Source: an uncultured Flavobacteriales bacterium
GTDB taxonomy: Bacteria > Bacteroidota > Bacteroidia > Flavobacteriales_D > Sanyastnellaceae
Direction of reading: 5' to 3'
NCBI GenBank assembly: GCA_938085105.1
Contig: CALKGK010000036.1
Location: 62,001-126,000 of the forward strand
DNA: 64,000 bases
The position numbers and the translations under genes are program-made. Each line of letters opens with the position of its first letter. Positions within the stretch are counted from its first letter, which is position 1. Below the pieces are notes generated by a model that saw only the letters and a program-made list of their open reading frames with translations, was not told where the DNA came from and searched no databases. Below are positions 44,650-52,069 of this stretch, piece by piece.

Positions 44650-44831
44650 GGTAAAAAATAGGCCTGGTTAACGGTTGTCGACCAGGCCTCGCCTAATGAA
44701 AAAAATCATTCTCAGACCGTTGTGCTTCGGAATTGGGGCGGCAAGCAAATTTTGCGAGGCGATCATCACTCTCTCCCAATGCTGATCTTTAACTATAGCC
44801 ACATGACCTCGGATTTTTCGCTTGCCGCTTT
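44650..44831 (-). ncRNA. Candidate structured noncoding RNA
   Basis: No reading frame explains this stretch. Read on the minus strand from about 44831, GCGGCAAGC at 44828-44820 pairs with GCTTGCCGC at 44746-44738; inside it CGAGG-TCAT pairs with ATGA-CCTCG, leaving a loop of about 35 bases. Next is a small hairpin AATGA/TCATT with a T-rich loop. The region ends with AGGCCTGGT pairing with ACCAGGCCT (44689-44660) followed by ATTTTTT, a clear terminator. A second pairing, GCCTCGC with GCGAGGC, competes with the internal stem. Size (about 180 bases), hairpin and terminator would fit 6S RNA or another small RNA, but no family was recognised and no good promoter is visible. Confidence 0.35.
44651..44689 (-). 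terminator. Terminator-like hairpin of the candidate RNA
   Basis: A perfect 9-bp GC-rich stem (AGGCCTGGT / ACCAGGCCT) with a 12-base loop, followed on the minus strand by ATTTTTT. No protein gene ends here, so it must terminate an RNA gene or an unseen transcript; ndk starts only 68 bases further on. Confidence 0.65.
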
Positions 44832-44937
44832 TCTTGAAGTAATTTTGGTTTGAGTGTTTGTACTTTGGGGTTATGACGTGAGTTATATTGGGAGGTCACA
44901 TTTTTTTTGGGAAAAAGATGATTTGGGGTGAAAAAGT
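44832..44937. other. Intergenic stretch without a recognised gene
   Basis: A T/G-rich stretch between the candidate RNA and the repeat array. TTTGTACTTTGG at about 44857-44869 resembles a promoter on the plus strand but has no well-spaced upstream box. No coding frame is seen. Confidence 0.5.
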
Positions 44938-45095
44938 GGGCTATCCATTTACGTCGCCAAAAGGTTCAGGAATGAATCTATGCTCATTTGCCCCCGTCCT
45001 CTTTCTCACTCTAAAAAAAGCTATCCATTTACGTCACCAAAAGGTTCAGGAATGAATCAACGCTCATTCGCTCTCCGTTCTCTATCTCAACTCTT
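44938..45095 (+). repeat. Two-unit 80-bp-period repeat array, left copy
   Basis: GCTATCCATTTACGTC occurs at 44940-44955 and again at 45020-45035, exactly 80 bases apart. Identity continues beyond this core: about 40 bases up to AATGAATC match with one difference, and the unit ends with a pyrimidine-rich CGTCCTCTTTCTCACTCT or close variant. The same array is found inverted at 50095-50200. It lies just upstream of the rocD promoter. It is not coding; the frame that crosses it has no support. Confidence 0.85.
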
Positions 45096-45104
45096 AAATT
45101 TGGG

Positions 45105-45136
45105 TTTGTTACCACAAATCCTTTTCAATAGCTTTG
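45105..45136 (+). promoter_or_regulatory. Bacteroidota-type promoter of rocD
   Basis: TTTG at 45105-45108, a 20-bp spacer and TAGCTTTG at 45129-45136 match the Bacteroidota consensus without mismatch. The start of transcription would fall near 45143, 20 bases before the rocD ATG at 45163. Confidence 0.75.
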
Positions 45137-45162
45137 TAAACAATCAAAAACACCAAGAGAAG

Positions 45163-46446
45163 ATGGCGGATATTATGGAAAAGAAATTGAGCTCTGAGGA
45201 GGCAATGAAATTGGAAAACGATCACGGAGCGCACAACTACCACCCATTACCAGTTGTTTTGGACCGAGGTGAAGGTGTTTTTGTATGGGACCTGGAAGGG
45301 AAGAAGTACTTCGATTTCCTCTCAGCCTATTCCGCGGTAAATCAAGGACACTGCCACCCAAAGATTGTGAATGCGATGACTGCCCAAGCTCAAAAGCTGA
45401 CACTCACATCAAGAGCATTCTACAATTCTGTTTTGGGTGAATATGAAAGATTCATCACTGAATACTTTGGGTTTGAAAAGGTGCTTCCTATGAATACTGG
45501 TGCTGAAGCGGTTGAAACTGCCATCAAAATTTGTAGAAAGTGGGCCTATGAAAAGAAGGGAATAGCTCAAGATCAAGCCATCATTGTGGTTTGTGAACAA
45601 AACTTCCACGGAAGAACAACAACCATCGTTAGTTTCAGCGATGATCAAGATGCAAGAAAAAGCTTTGGTCCTTACACTCCAGGTTTTGTGAGCGTGCCTT
45701 ATAATGATCTTGAAGCTTTGGAAAAAGCAATGAGTATGCCCAACGTAGCCGGATTCCTAGTGGAACCTATTCAAGGTGAGGCTGGAGTGAATACGCCTGC
45801 GGAAGATTATATTTCTAAAGCTGCAGAAATCTGCCGCAAGAACAATGCGCTCTTTATCGCTGATGAAGTTCAAACAGGCATCGCACGTACAGGTTCACTC
45901 TTGGCTGTTTGCGGAAATTGCAATTGTGAAGGACATTGTGAACAACAGTCTTCTTACACAAAACCCGATCTCCTCATCCTTGGCAAAGCCCTTTCTGGTG
46001 GAGCTTACCCAGTGTCTGCAGTACTTTCGGACAATGACATCATGGAAGTAATCAAACCTGGACAACACGGTTCTACTTTTGGCGGAAACCCTGTAGCTGG
46101 AGAAGTTGCTATGGCTGCACTTCAGGTTGTTACCGATGAAAAGTTGGCACAAAATGCGCGCAAACTCGGCGAGATTTTCAGAGCGGAAATGCAGAAGCTT
46201 GTTGATGAAAGTCCTCTTTTGAAAGGCGTTCGTGGAAAAGGGCTTCTCAATGCCGTTTTGATCAACGACACTCCTGAAAGTAAAACGGCTTGGAATCTTT
46301 GTGTTGCCATGAAAGACAACGGACTTTTGGCCAAGCCTACACATGGTAATATCATTCGATTTGCTCCTCCTTTGGTGATGACTGAATCACAACTCATAGA
46401 GTGTATTGCCATCATTAAAAAGACATTCTTGGACTATAAGTCGTAG
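45163..46446 (+). CDS. rocD: Ornithine--oxo-acid aminotransferase
   Basis: A 427-residue PLP enzyme that converts ornithine and 2-oxoglutarate to glutamate semialdehyde. The start at 45163 is supported by the promoter at 45105-45136 and excludes a 61-residue extension across the repeat. Class III motifs: [50 protein letters not shown], and the PLP Lys in [18 protein letters not shown]. An insertion near residues 250-259 carries four Cys as [10 protein letters not shown], which I recall from other Flavobacteriia RocD proteins and could bind a metal. The gene ends at a strong bidirectional terminator. Confidence 0.93.
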   Translation: MADIMEKKLSSEEAMKLENDHGAHNYHPLPVVLDRGEGVFVWDLEGKKYFDFLSAYSAVNQGHCHPKIVNAMTAQAQKLTLTSRAFYNSVLGEYERFITEYFGFEKVLPMNTGAEAVETAIKICRKWAYEKKGIAQDQAIIVVCEQNFHGRTTTIVSFSDDQDARKSFGPYTPGFVSVPYNDLEALEKAMSMPNVAGFLVEPIQGEAGVNTPAEDYISKAAEICRKNNALFIADEVQTGIARTGSLLAVCGNCNCEGHCEQQSSYTKPDLLILGKALSGGAYPVSAVLSDNDIMEVIKPGQHGSTFGGNPVAGEVAMAALQVVTDEKLAQNARKLGEIFRAEMQKLVDESPLLKGVRGKGLLNAVLINDTPESKTAWNLCVAMKDNGLLAKPTHGNIIRFAPPLVMTESQLIECIAIIKKTFLDYKS

Positions 46447-46460
46447 AATTAAGAAGAACA

Positions 46461-46498
46461 AAAAAAGCCGAGCATCTTAAGAGTTGCTCGGCTTTTTT
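46461..46498. terminator. Bidirectional terminator between rocD and the CBS-like gene
   Basis: A perfect 14-bp stem AAAAAAGCCGAGCA / TGCTCGGCTTTTTT with a 10-base loop. The symmetric A/T flanks let it act on both converging transcripts. Confidence 0.92.
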
Positions 46499-46515
46499 AT
46501 ATCATTTAGTTTGGT

Positions 46516-47496
46516 CTACATAAAACCAACGCTCTTCATCCACTCATCGTTATAAACTTTACCAACGTATCGACTCCCGTGATCATGGAAAAGTACAACC
46601 ACCACATCTTCAGGGGAGAGTTCGTCTTTCAGTTGACGCAGGCCTTGGAAAGCAGATCCACAAGAGTATCCTAAAAACAAGCCTTCCTTTTCTGCCAATT
46701 CACGCGCAACAAGTGCCCCGTCCTTATCAGTTACTTTCTCGAAGTGATCAATCACACCGAAATCAACATTTTTGGGAAGAATATCTTCTCCGATACCCTC
46801 TGTAATGTAACTGTGAATTTCATTTTCGTCAAACTCACCCGTTTCATGATATTTCTTGAACACAGAGCCGTAGGTATCAATGCCCCAAATCTTAATGTTT
46901 GGGTTTTGCTCTTTGAGGTATTTCCCTACCCCGGAGATGGTTCCGCCAGTTCCTACCCCAACGACAAAGTGAGTTATTTTACCCTCAGTTTGCTCCCAGA
47001 TTTCAGGCCCCGTTGTTTCGTAGTGTGCCTTTCTGTTGCTGAGATTATCGTATTGATTCACCCAAAAAGAATTTGGAATCTCTTTACTCAAACGCTCGGC
47101 TACGGAGTAGTATGAGTCGGGGTGATCAGGAGCAACATTTGTCGGACAAACATGTACTTCTGCCCCAACTGCTCTGAGCACATCAAACTTTTCTTTCGAC
47201 TGTTTGTCGGAAGAAGTACAAATCAATTTATATCCTTTCACGATACATGCTAGGGCCAGTCCCATTCCTGTGTTCCCACTCGTGCATTCAATGATTGTAC
47301 CACCTGGCTTGATTTTTCCTTCTTGCTCAGCATCTTCAACCATCTTCAGGGCCATTCTGTCTTTCACTGAGTTTCCGGGGTTGAAGTACTCCACCTTCGC
47401 CAAAATGGTTCCTGGTAGATCTTCAGCTATCCTGTTCAACTTGATCATTGGTGTATTTCCAATGGCTCCTAATATATTATCAAATACCTTCTTCAT
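46516..47496 (-). CDS. Cystathionine beta-synthase-like PLP enzyme
   Basis: A 326-residue fold type II PLP enzyme. The start at 47496 gives MKKVFDNILGAIGNTPMIKLNRI, with the PLP Lys in PGNSVKDRMAL, the phosphate loop TSGNTGMGLALA and GVGTGGTISGVGKYL. The stretch DHPDSYYSVAERLSKEIPNS, then NQYDNLSNRKAHYETTGPEIW, is that of the catalytic core of cystathionine beta-synthases and not of CysK/CysM. It lacks heme-binding and CBS regulatory domains. It probably condenses serine (or O-acetylserine) with homocysteine or sulfide. It lies 32 bases after the LolC/E-like gene on the same strand. Confidence 0.88.
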   Translation of the reverse strand: MKKVFDNILGAIGNTPMIKLNRIAEDLPGTILAKVEYFNPGNSVKDRMALKMVEDAEQEGKIKPGGTIIECTSGNTGMGLALACIVKGYKLICTSSDKQSKEKFDVLRAVGAEVHVCPTNVAPDHPDSYYSVAERLSKEIPNSFWVNQYDNLSNRKAHYETTGPEIWEQTEGKITHFVVGVGTGGTISGVGKYLKEQNPNIKIWGIDTYGSVFKKYHETGEFDENEIHSYITEGIGEDILPKNVDFGVIDHFEKVTDKDGALVARELAEKEGLFLGYSCGSAFQGLRQLKDELSPEDVVVVLFHDHGSRYVGKVYNDEWMKSVGFM

Positions 47497-47528
47497 TTCG
47501 AAATTTTCTGAAGCAAAGGTAGCATAAA

Positions 47529-49052
47529 CTAGTCGAAACGGATGGCCTTTACTGGGCGGATTCTTGCTACGTACCACGCGGGTAGAATCATCATTATGAT
47601 GCATATGACGAATGTCAAGACCTGAACGAAAGCGATGGAAAGGAAATCGAATTCAATAGGCACCGCAGAAACGTAATAGCTTTCCGGATCCAATCGGATG
47701 AGCTGGGTTTTGGCTTGAAGAAGCGCGATTCCGAACCCAATGAAATTACCGATGATGATCCCTTTAAAAATAATACCACCTGCATGTCGAACAAAAATCT
47801 TCATGATTCCAGAATTATTCATTCCAAATGCTTTGAGCAAACCAATCATGTTCGTTCGTTCGAGAATAATGATCAACAATGCTGATGTCATGTTCACCAC
47901 TGCGATAAGAATCATCATCCATATGATCAAACTCACATTAAGGTCTAGCATTTCAAGCCATGAAAATATTTCTGGATTCCGATCTGTGATGCTCACTGTT
48001 TGGAGATAATATGGCACCTCATCAGCGACCTTCATGTGGAGTTCATCGAGGCGTTTGTAATCATCAACCAAAACCTCAAAGCCTCCAGTATAATGAATGT
48101 AGCTCCCTTCTCCTCCAGTCCTCGTCAGCTCGTAGTTGCAGAAATCAAGAGCCCCATTTGAATTCAGAGGAAAGTGAAGATGAACTTGCGTTGAATCTGG
48201 AATGGTGGTGCTTCTGTCTGATACATGCAAAGTAATCGTAGTGTCTCCTGTCGGCATGAATATGAACGGTCCTTCTCCCCTCCACTTGGTGTTCCAATTG
48301 TAATTCAGTCTAGTTAATCCCCCATACCCTAGGCCTTCAATTTCAAACTGGCCGTCTTCACAATTGGAGTCTGAAACACGGATTTGCGCCTCAATACCCC
48401 AGGCATTTACTTTTTGAAGGTGATGAAGGTCGACAAAAACAAACTGCTGATCGAACTCTTTTAAGCCGGTATCATAAATGCCCGTTACCTTAAAGTTTCT
48501 CGGCTTAATATCTCCTTCTTGAAGCACAAAATAAAGGGTAACCTTATCGTTCAATTCAATTTTTAGTCGTTTCGCGATGGCCGAAGAAATCAGTACACCT
48601 TCACTTTTCTCTCCTTTTTGGATTTGAATGAGTTCGCCCTCAACCAGTGACTTCTTAAAGAAACTCCAATCATAATCATCCCAAACACCTTTAATGATAA
48701 CCCCTTGAAGGTTCTCCTTGGTTTCGAGAATTCCCGGTTTACTGGCGAAGGTTTGAATCCCCTTCACCCCACTAATAGAGTCGATTCGGTTGTAAAAAGC
48801 TTGTTCGATTTCGAGTCGGCTAGTTTCCTGCGTGTAGTTGTTGTTGTTTGAGAGAATCTGAATATGAGAGCCGAAGCCTACTACTTTGTTGCTGACCTCT
48901 TTTTGAAATCCCTTGACAATCGAAATGGAGAGAATCATAAGTGCGACCCCGAGAGCCACGCCGGATATGGCAATTCCGACGATTGGTCGGGAAAGTTCAT
49001 TCCTACCTGTTCGTCCCGAAATTCTTTTCGCTATCAACTTGCTCAAATCCAT
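47529..49052 (-). CDS. LolC/E-like FtsX-family ABC transporter permease
   Basis: A 507-residue membrane protein. The start at 49052 gives MDLSKLIAKRISGR, followed by the first helix (IVGIAISGVALGVALMILSISIVKGFQKEV), a large periplasmic domain (residues 60-370), and three C-terminal helices around NVSLIIWMMILIAVVNMTSALLIIILERTNMIGLLKAFGM. This four-helix layout and the ERTNMIGLLKAFGM motif are those of LolC/LolE, which extract lipoproteins from the inner membrane; MacB-like roles are also possible. The ATPase partner is not in the window. In many Bacteroidota this gene is preceded by rbfA; here an IS1595-like gene is upstream. Confidence 0.88.
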   Translation of the reverse strand: MDLSKLIAKRISGRTGRNELSRPIVGIAISGVALGVALMILSISIVKGFQKEVSNKVVGFGSHIQILSNNNNYTQETSRLEIEQAFYNRIDSISGVKGIQTFASKPGILETKENLQGVIIKGVWDDYDWSFFKKSLVEGELIQIQKGEKSEGVLISSAIAKRLKIELNDKVTLYFVLQEGDIKPRNFKVTGIYDTGLKEFDQQFVFVDLHHLQKVNAWGIEAQIRVSDSNCEDGQFEIEGLGYGGLTRLNYNWNTKWRGEGPFIFMPTGDTTITLHVSDRSTTIPDSTQVHLHFPLNSNGALDFCNYELTRTGGEGSYIHYTGGFEVLVDDYKRLDELHMKVADEVPYYLQTVSITDRNPEIFSWLEMLDLNVSLIIWMMILIAVVNMTSALLIIILERTNMIGLLKAFGMNNSGIMKIFVRHAGGIIFKGIIIGNFIGFGIALLQAKTQLIRLDPESYYVSAVPIEFDFLSIAFVQVLTFVICIIMMILPAWYVARIRPVKAIRFD

Positions 49053-49113
49053 ATCGAGACAAAGGTAATTGAATGTCTGGAAGTAGTGGAACAACCTTCC
49101 GAGTTGAAGTCCA

Positions 49114-49974
49114 TTAGTTTTGTACGGGAGATTTGGCGAGGAGTTGGTAAGAAAACCAAGGGAGTCGAACCATGGAATCTATGACCATTAAAAAATTCGA
49201 CAAATAGTTTTGACATTGCTGTTTATTGCGCCGAAAATTAAACTCACAACAGTAGTAGAACATGTGTTTTGCCGAAATATGTTGGTGAGTTGATTGAATC
49301 CAATCAACCAGCTCATTCCGATACTTTTCACACAATCGTTCATCATTTCTTCTGCCCATTCGAAGGTTGATCAACCAACGCCTTCCGCAAGCTTTCTTGT
49401 GTTTTCCTACCTCCCTTGCCCTTGAGCTTCCTTTCATGTGAATGGATGAAATAAGGGCTTTATGTATGTCGGTAGAATCGTGACCAGCAAGAATTTTAGT
49501 TTCAAAACTCACCTTTGTCACGCGGTTCAAGCGAGCGGGTAAAAGGGTTCTCAATCGAGTTAGGCTTTCGGAAGTTGTTAGATTAGATTTTTCGGTTAAA
49601 AAACTTGTCTCCACGTTAAAGAAAGCTTGCTGAACCTTTCGCTTAAAGAACCAAGCAGTCGACTGTTTTATGTCGAACCTACGTGCTATTTCCACAGTGG
49701 ATAGTCCAGCATTCGAGGAAGAAAGAAGATGAACAATTTGAAATGCTTTTAGCAATGGAAACTTGATTTTATGGAAGAGGGTGTGCGCGGTTGCAGACTC
49801 CTCATAACGGCATTTTTTGCATCTTCTGTGGTGCCATTTTCTTCCGATGGAGAATTGCGTATGATTGCACTTTCTGCACATAAAACCTGTGCTCCATTTT
49901 TTTTGAACAAGCAAGGCAAAGCAGGAACGGTCGTCTGGAAATTCGTCAGTAAAATCGGTTATGTGAAGGTTCAT
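49114..49974 (-). CDS. IS1595-like transposase-related protein
   Basis: A 286-residue protein. The N-terminus has the IS1595 zinc ribbon, FMCRKCNH to CKKCRYEES (Cys33, 36, 52, 55), then the helical region LFHKIKFPLLKAFQIVHLL and a helix-turn-helix (STVEIARRFDIKQSTAWFFKRK). The C-terminal block WIQSTHQHISAKHMFYYCCEFNFRRNK matches the end of the IS1595 DDE domain. Between them about 120 residues show none of the expected acidic motifs (no VEVDE or clear TD), and the domain seems shorter than usual, so the protein may be inactive or repurposed. No terminal inverted repeats hug the gene; an 80-bp-period repeat array lies 120 bases upstream. Confidence 0.75.
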   Translation of the reverse strand: MNLHITDFTDEFPDDRSCFALLVQKKWSTGFMCRKCNHTQFSIGRKWHHRRCKKCRYEESATAHTLFHKIKFPLLKAFQIVHLLSSSNAGLSTVEIARRFDIKQSTAWFFKRKVQQAFFNVETSFLTEKSNLTTSESLTRLRTLLPARLNRVTKVSFETKILAGHDSTDIHKALISSIHMKGSSRAREVGKHKKACGRRWLINLRMGRRNDERLCEKYRNELVDWIQSTHQHISAKHMFYYCCEFNFRRNKQQCQNYLSNFLMVIDSMVRLPWFSYQLLAKSPVQN

Positions 49975-50094
49975 TTCAGATGATTTTGAATGAAGTAAAG
50001 TTAGATGAGGGCAATGACGAAGGCAAATTCATACACAAACTAGAAGTACTCAATTACAAAGTTATGGGGGTGGATTGAGGTCGTGATCAATTCG
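49975..50094. other. Intergenic stretch upstream of the IS1595-like gene
   Basis: Short noncoding stretch between the IS1595-like gene and the right repeat array. No reading frame, hairpin or well-formed promoter was seen. Confidence 0.5.
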
Positions 50095-50200
50095 TTTTGG
50101 CGACGTAAATGGATAGCTGTTTTCAGAGTGAGAATGAGGACGAAAAGCCTACGTGCATTGATTCATTACAAAACCTATTGGAGACGTAAATGGATAGCCC
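50095..50200 (-). repeat. Two-unit 80-bp-period repeat array, right (inverted) copy
   Basis: On the minus strand GCTATCCATTTACGTC occurs at 50198-50183 and at 50117-50102, 81 bases apart. The outer unit, read from 50200, aligns over about 83 bases with the outer left unit: it opens GGGCTATCCATTTACGTC, has AATGAATC in the middle and CGTCCTCATTCTCACTCT at the end, with changes between these blocks. The inner unit keeps only about 23 bases before diverging. Both arrays point inward and so frame 44938-50200. Confidence 0.85.
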
Positions 50201-50314
50201 TAAATCAGAGCAAATGACAATCAATATCAAACGTTTCCCTCCCGCAACACCCCACCCCTAAATTCCTTTCCTTACCTTCGATAAACACAAGTACCTAAAA
50301 ACAATCACCAACAC

Positions 50315-51526
50315 ATGTTTCGCGCAATTTCCATTTCATTTCTTCTGATTCTCGCTTTCTGCAACAACACACCAATTGCATCAAAAGAAAAGCAACACAG
50401 CTCAACTAAGCAAAACACCCCCATCGTGGTTGGTGCTGAACAAATGGAAAAATATTTGCCTCTTCTCAATGGAAAAAATGTTGGGGTGGTGGCTAATCAG
50501 ACCTCCTACATCAATAACACACATCTCATCGACCATTTGATCGCTCAAAACGTCAACGTAAAAAGTGTTTTCGCTCCAGAACACGGTTTCAGAGGTGCAG
50601 CAGCTAACGGGGAAACAGTGGCCGACGGAAAGGACCCTAAAACTGGATTACCGATCATTTCGCTCTACGGAAAACACAAGAAACCCAGTAAGGAAGATTG
50701 CGAGAACATCGATGTCTTTGTTTTCGATATACAAGATGTAGGAGCCCGCTTTTACACCTATATCAGCACGATGCACTATGTCATGGAGGCTGCGGCTGAA
50801 AATAATGTTGAAGTGATTATTCTTGACCGACCAAATCCCAACGGATACTACATTGATGGTCCAGTCCTGGAAATGGAATTCCAATCTTTTGTTGGGATGC
50901 ACCCCATCCCCGTAGTTCACGGTTTGACGGTAGGTGAGCTCGCGAAAATGATCAACGAAGAAAAGTGGTTAGCCAATCAAGTCAAGTGCAAGCTTACAGT
51001 TATCCCTTGCGAGCATTATAACCATTCGAAAAAATACAACTTACCCATTGCCCCTAGCCCTAACCTTCCAAACGCACTTTCCATTCAGCTCTACCCAAGT
51101 TTATGTTTCTTTGAAGGAACCAAAGTCAGTGTCGGAAGAGGAACAGACATGCCATTTCAATGCTTCGGAACTCCCCAGAACTCCCCAGGCAGTTTCACAT
51201 TTACCCCAAAGCATATACCTGGTGTTGCTGCTCACCCACCTTATGAAAATGAAACATGCTTCGGGTCAAACCTTTCCTCTCTGGAAAATGATTTTTTTTA
51301 TGATCTGAAAGCTTTGAATCTCTCTTGGCTAATGGCAATGTATGATCAAGACAAAGAAGGGTTCTTCAAAGAAAACTTTTTTGACAAACTTGCTGGAACA
51401 CAAGACTTGAGAAAGGACATTATAGATGGTAAAAGCGAACAAGAAATCCGCTCGTCTTGGCAGGAAAACTTGAATGCCTATAAACTCATTCGCAAAAAAT
51501 ACTTACTCTACCCCGATTTTGAGTAA
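50315..51526 (+). CDS. namZ: DUF1343 exo-beta-N-acetylmuramidase (NamZ-like)
   Basis: A 403-residue exported protein of the DUF1343/NamZ family, which removes terminal MurNAc from peptidoglycan fragments for recycling. It has an N-terminal signal (possible lipobox ILAFC), then VGVVANQTSYINNTHLIDHL, SVFAPEHGFRGAAANGE, VFDIQDVGARFYTYISTMHYVMEA, IILDRPNPNGYYIDGPVLE and GTKVSVGRGTDMPFQCFG, all family hallmarks, with Glu of PEHGF a likely catalytic residue. Family length is about 400. It is followed 17 bases later by a lipoprotein gene. Confidence 0.93.
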   Translation: MFRAISISFLLILAFCNNTPIASKEKQHSSTKQNTPIVVGAEQMEKYLPLLNGKNVGVVANQTSYINNTHLIDHLIAQNVNVKSVFAPEHGFRGAAANGETVADGKDPKTGLPIISLYGKHKKPSKEDCENIDVFVFDIQDVGARFYTYISTMHYVMEAAAENNVEVIILDRPNPNGYYIDGPVLEMEFQSFVGMHPIPVVHGLTVGELAKMINEEKWLANQVKCKLTVIPCEHYNHSKKYNLPIAPSPNLPNALSIQLYPSLCFFEGTKVSVGRGTDMPFQCFGTPQNSPGSFTFTPKHIPGVAAHPPYENETCFGSNLSSLENDFFYDLKALNLSWLMAMYDQDKEGFFKENFFDKLAGTQDLRKDIIDGKSEQEIRSSWQENLNAYKLIRKKYLLYPDFE

Positions 51527-51543
51527 ATTCACATCCTCATACT

Positions 51544-52068
51544 ATGAACATGAAGAAGTACACCATTCCTACCCTCATTGCTTTTCTACTCATCGCATTT
51601 ACTGCTTGTAAAAAGTCAGAAGAATTTGTGAACCCTAATTTCGTTTGCGAATGTGGCGCTTTAACCTGGGAAGGTGAATCCTTTGAGTTGCTCGCTGCGG
51701 AATACATTTTGGCTTCAGATACCCTCCCACTTTCGAGAAAATATTACCTCACAAGCGACGTAAGAGCAGAAAACGAAACGGAAACGCATAGCATCAACGT
51801 AAGCTTTGAATTGGACAGTGTTGATCATCCCATTTTCTTTGTTCCAGAAGATACCGTGGCAGTTTTGGTAGAAGAAATCAACTTAAACAACGAACTTTTC
51901 CCATACCGTCAGTACATTTCTACTGTAGGTGTAATCAATGTGAATGGTGCCATCTTTGGCGGACGCGAAAGTATTAGTATGGACTTGATCCTAAAAGAGG
52001 TTGTCAATGGAACACCGGTTGGATTCGACATTTCATTTCAGGGAAATTTTAGTGTAAACGTTGAGTAA
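51544..52068 (+). CDS. Hypothetical lipoprotein
   Basis: A 174-residue lipoprotein (or 172 from an ATG at 51550) with lipobox AFTAC followed by KKSEE. The mature part is a beta-sandwich-like domain with alternating strands (ALTWEGESFELLAAEYIL, THSINVSFELDS) and a final FDISFQGNFSVNVE, a pattern common in Bacteroidota surface lipoproteins of the DUF6252 type, but I cannot assign the family. It probably shares a transcript with namZ. It ends one base before the convergent SGNH gene's stop. Confidence 0.65.
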   Translation: MNMKKYTIPTLIAFLLIAFTACKKSEEFVNPNFVCECGALTWEGESFELLAAEYILASDTLPLSRKYYLTSDVRAENETETHSINVSFELDSVDHPIFFVPEDTVAVLVEEINLNNELFPYRQYISTVGVINVNGAIFGGRESISMDLILKEVVNGTPVGFDISFQGNFSVNVE

Positions 52069-52069
52069 A

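Noticed and set aside
44650-44831. Signal recognition particle RNA or tRNA
   Set aside because: The SRP tetraloop region (GGAAGCAGCC-type) is missing and no cloverleaf with anticodon and T-loop can be drawn.
44940-45035. Short CRISPR-like array (16-bp repeat, 64-bp spacer)
   Set aside because: There are only two repeats, the spacer itself is partly repeated in the next unit, and no cas genes are near.
44980-45162. In-frame 61-residue N-terminal extension of rocD running across the repeat array
   Set aside because: The extension is repeat-derived and low in aminotransferase similarity, and a consensus promoter at 45105-45136 lies downstream of it, so translation starts at 45163.
44938-50200. 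Classical composite transposon with target-site duplication
   Set aside because: The eight bases outside each end (GAAAAAGT and TAAATCAG) do not match, and the genes inside include housekeeping functions; only the weaker claim of framed repeats is kept.
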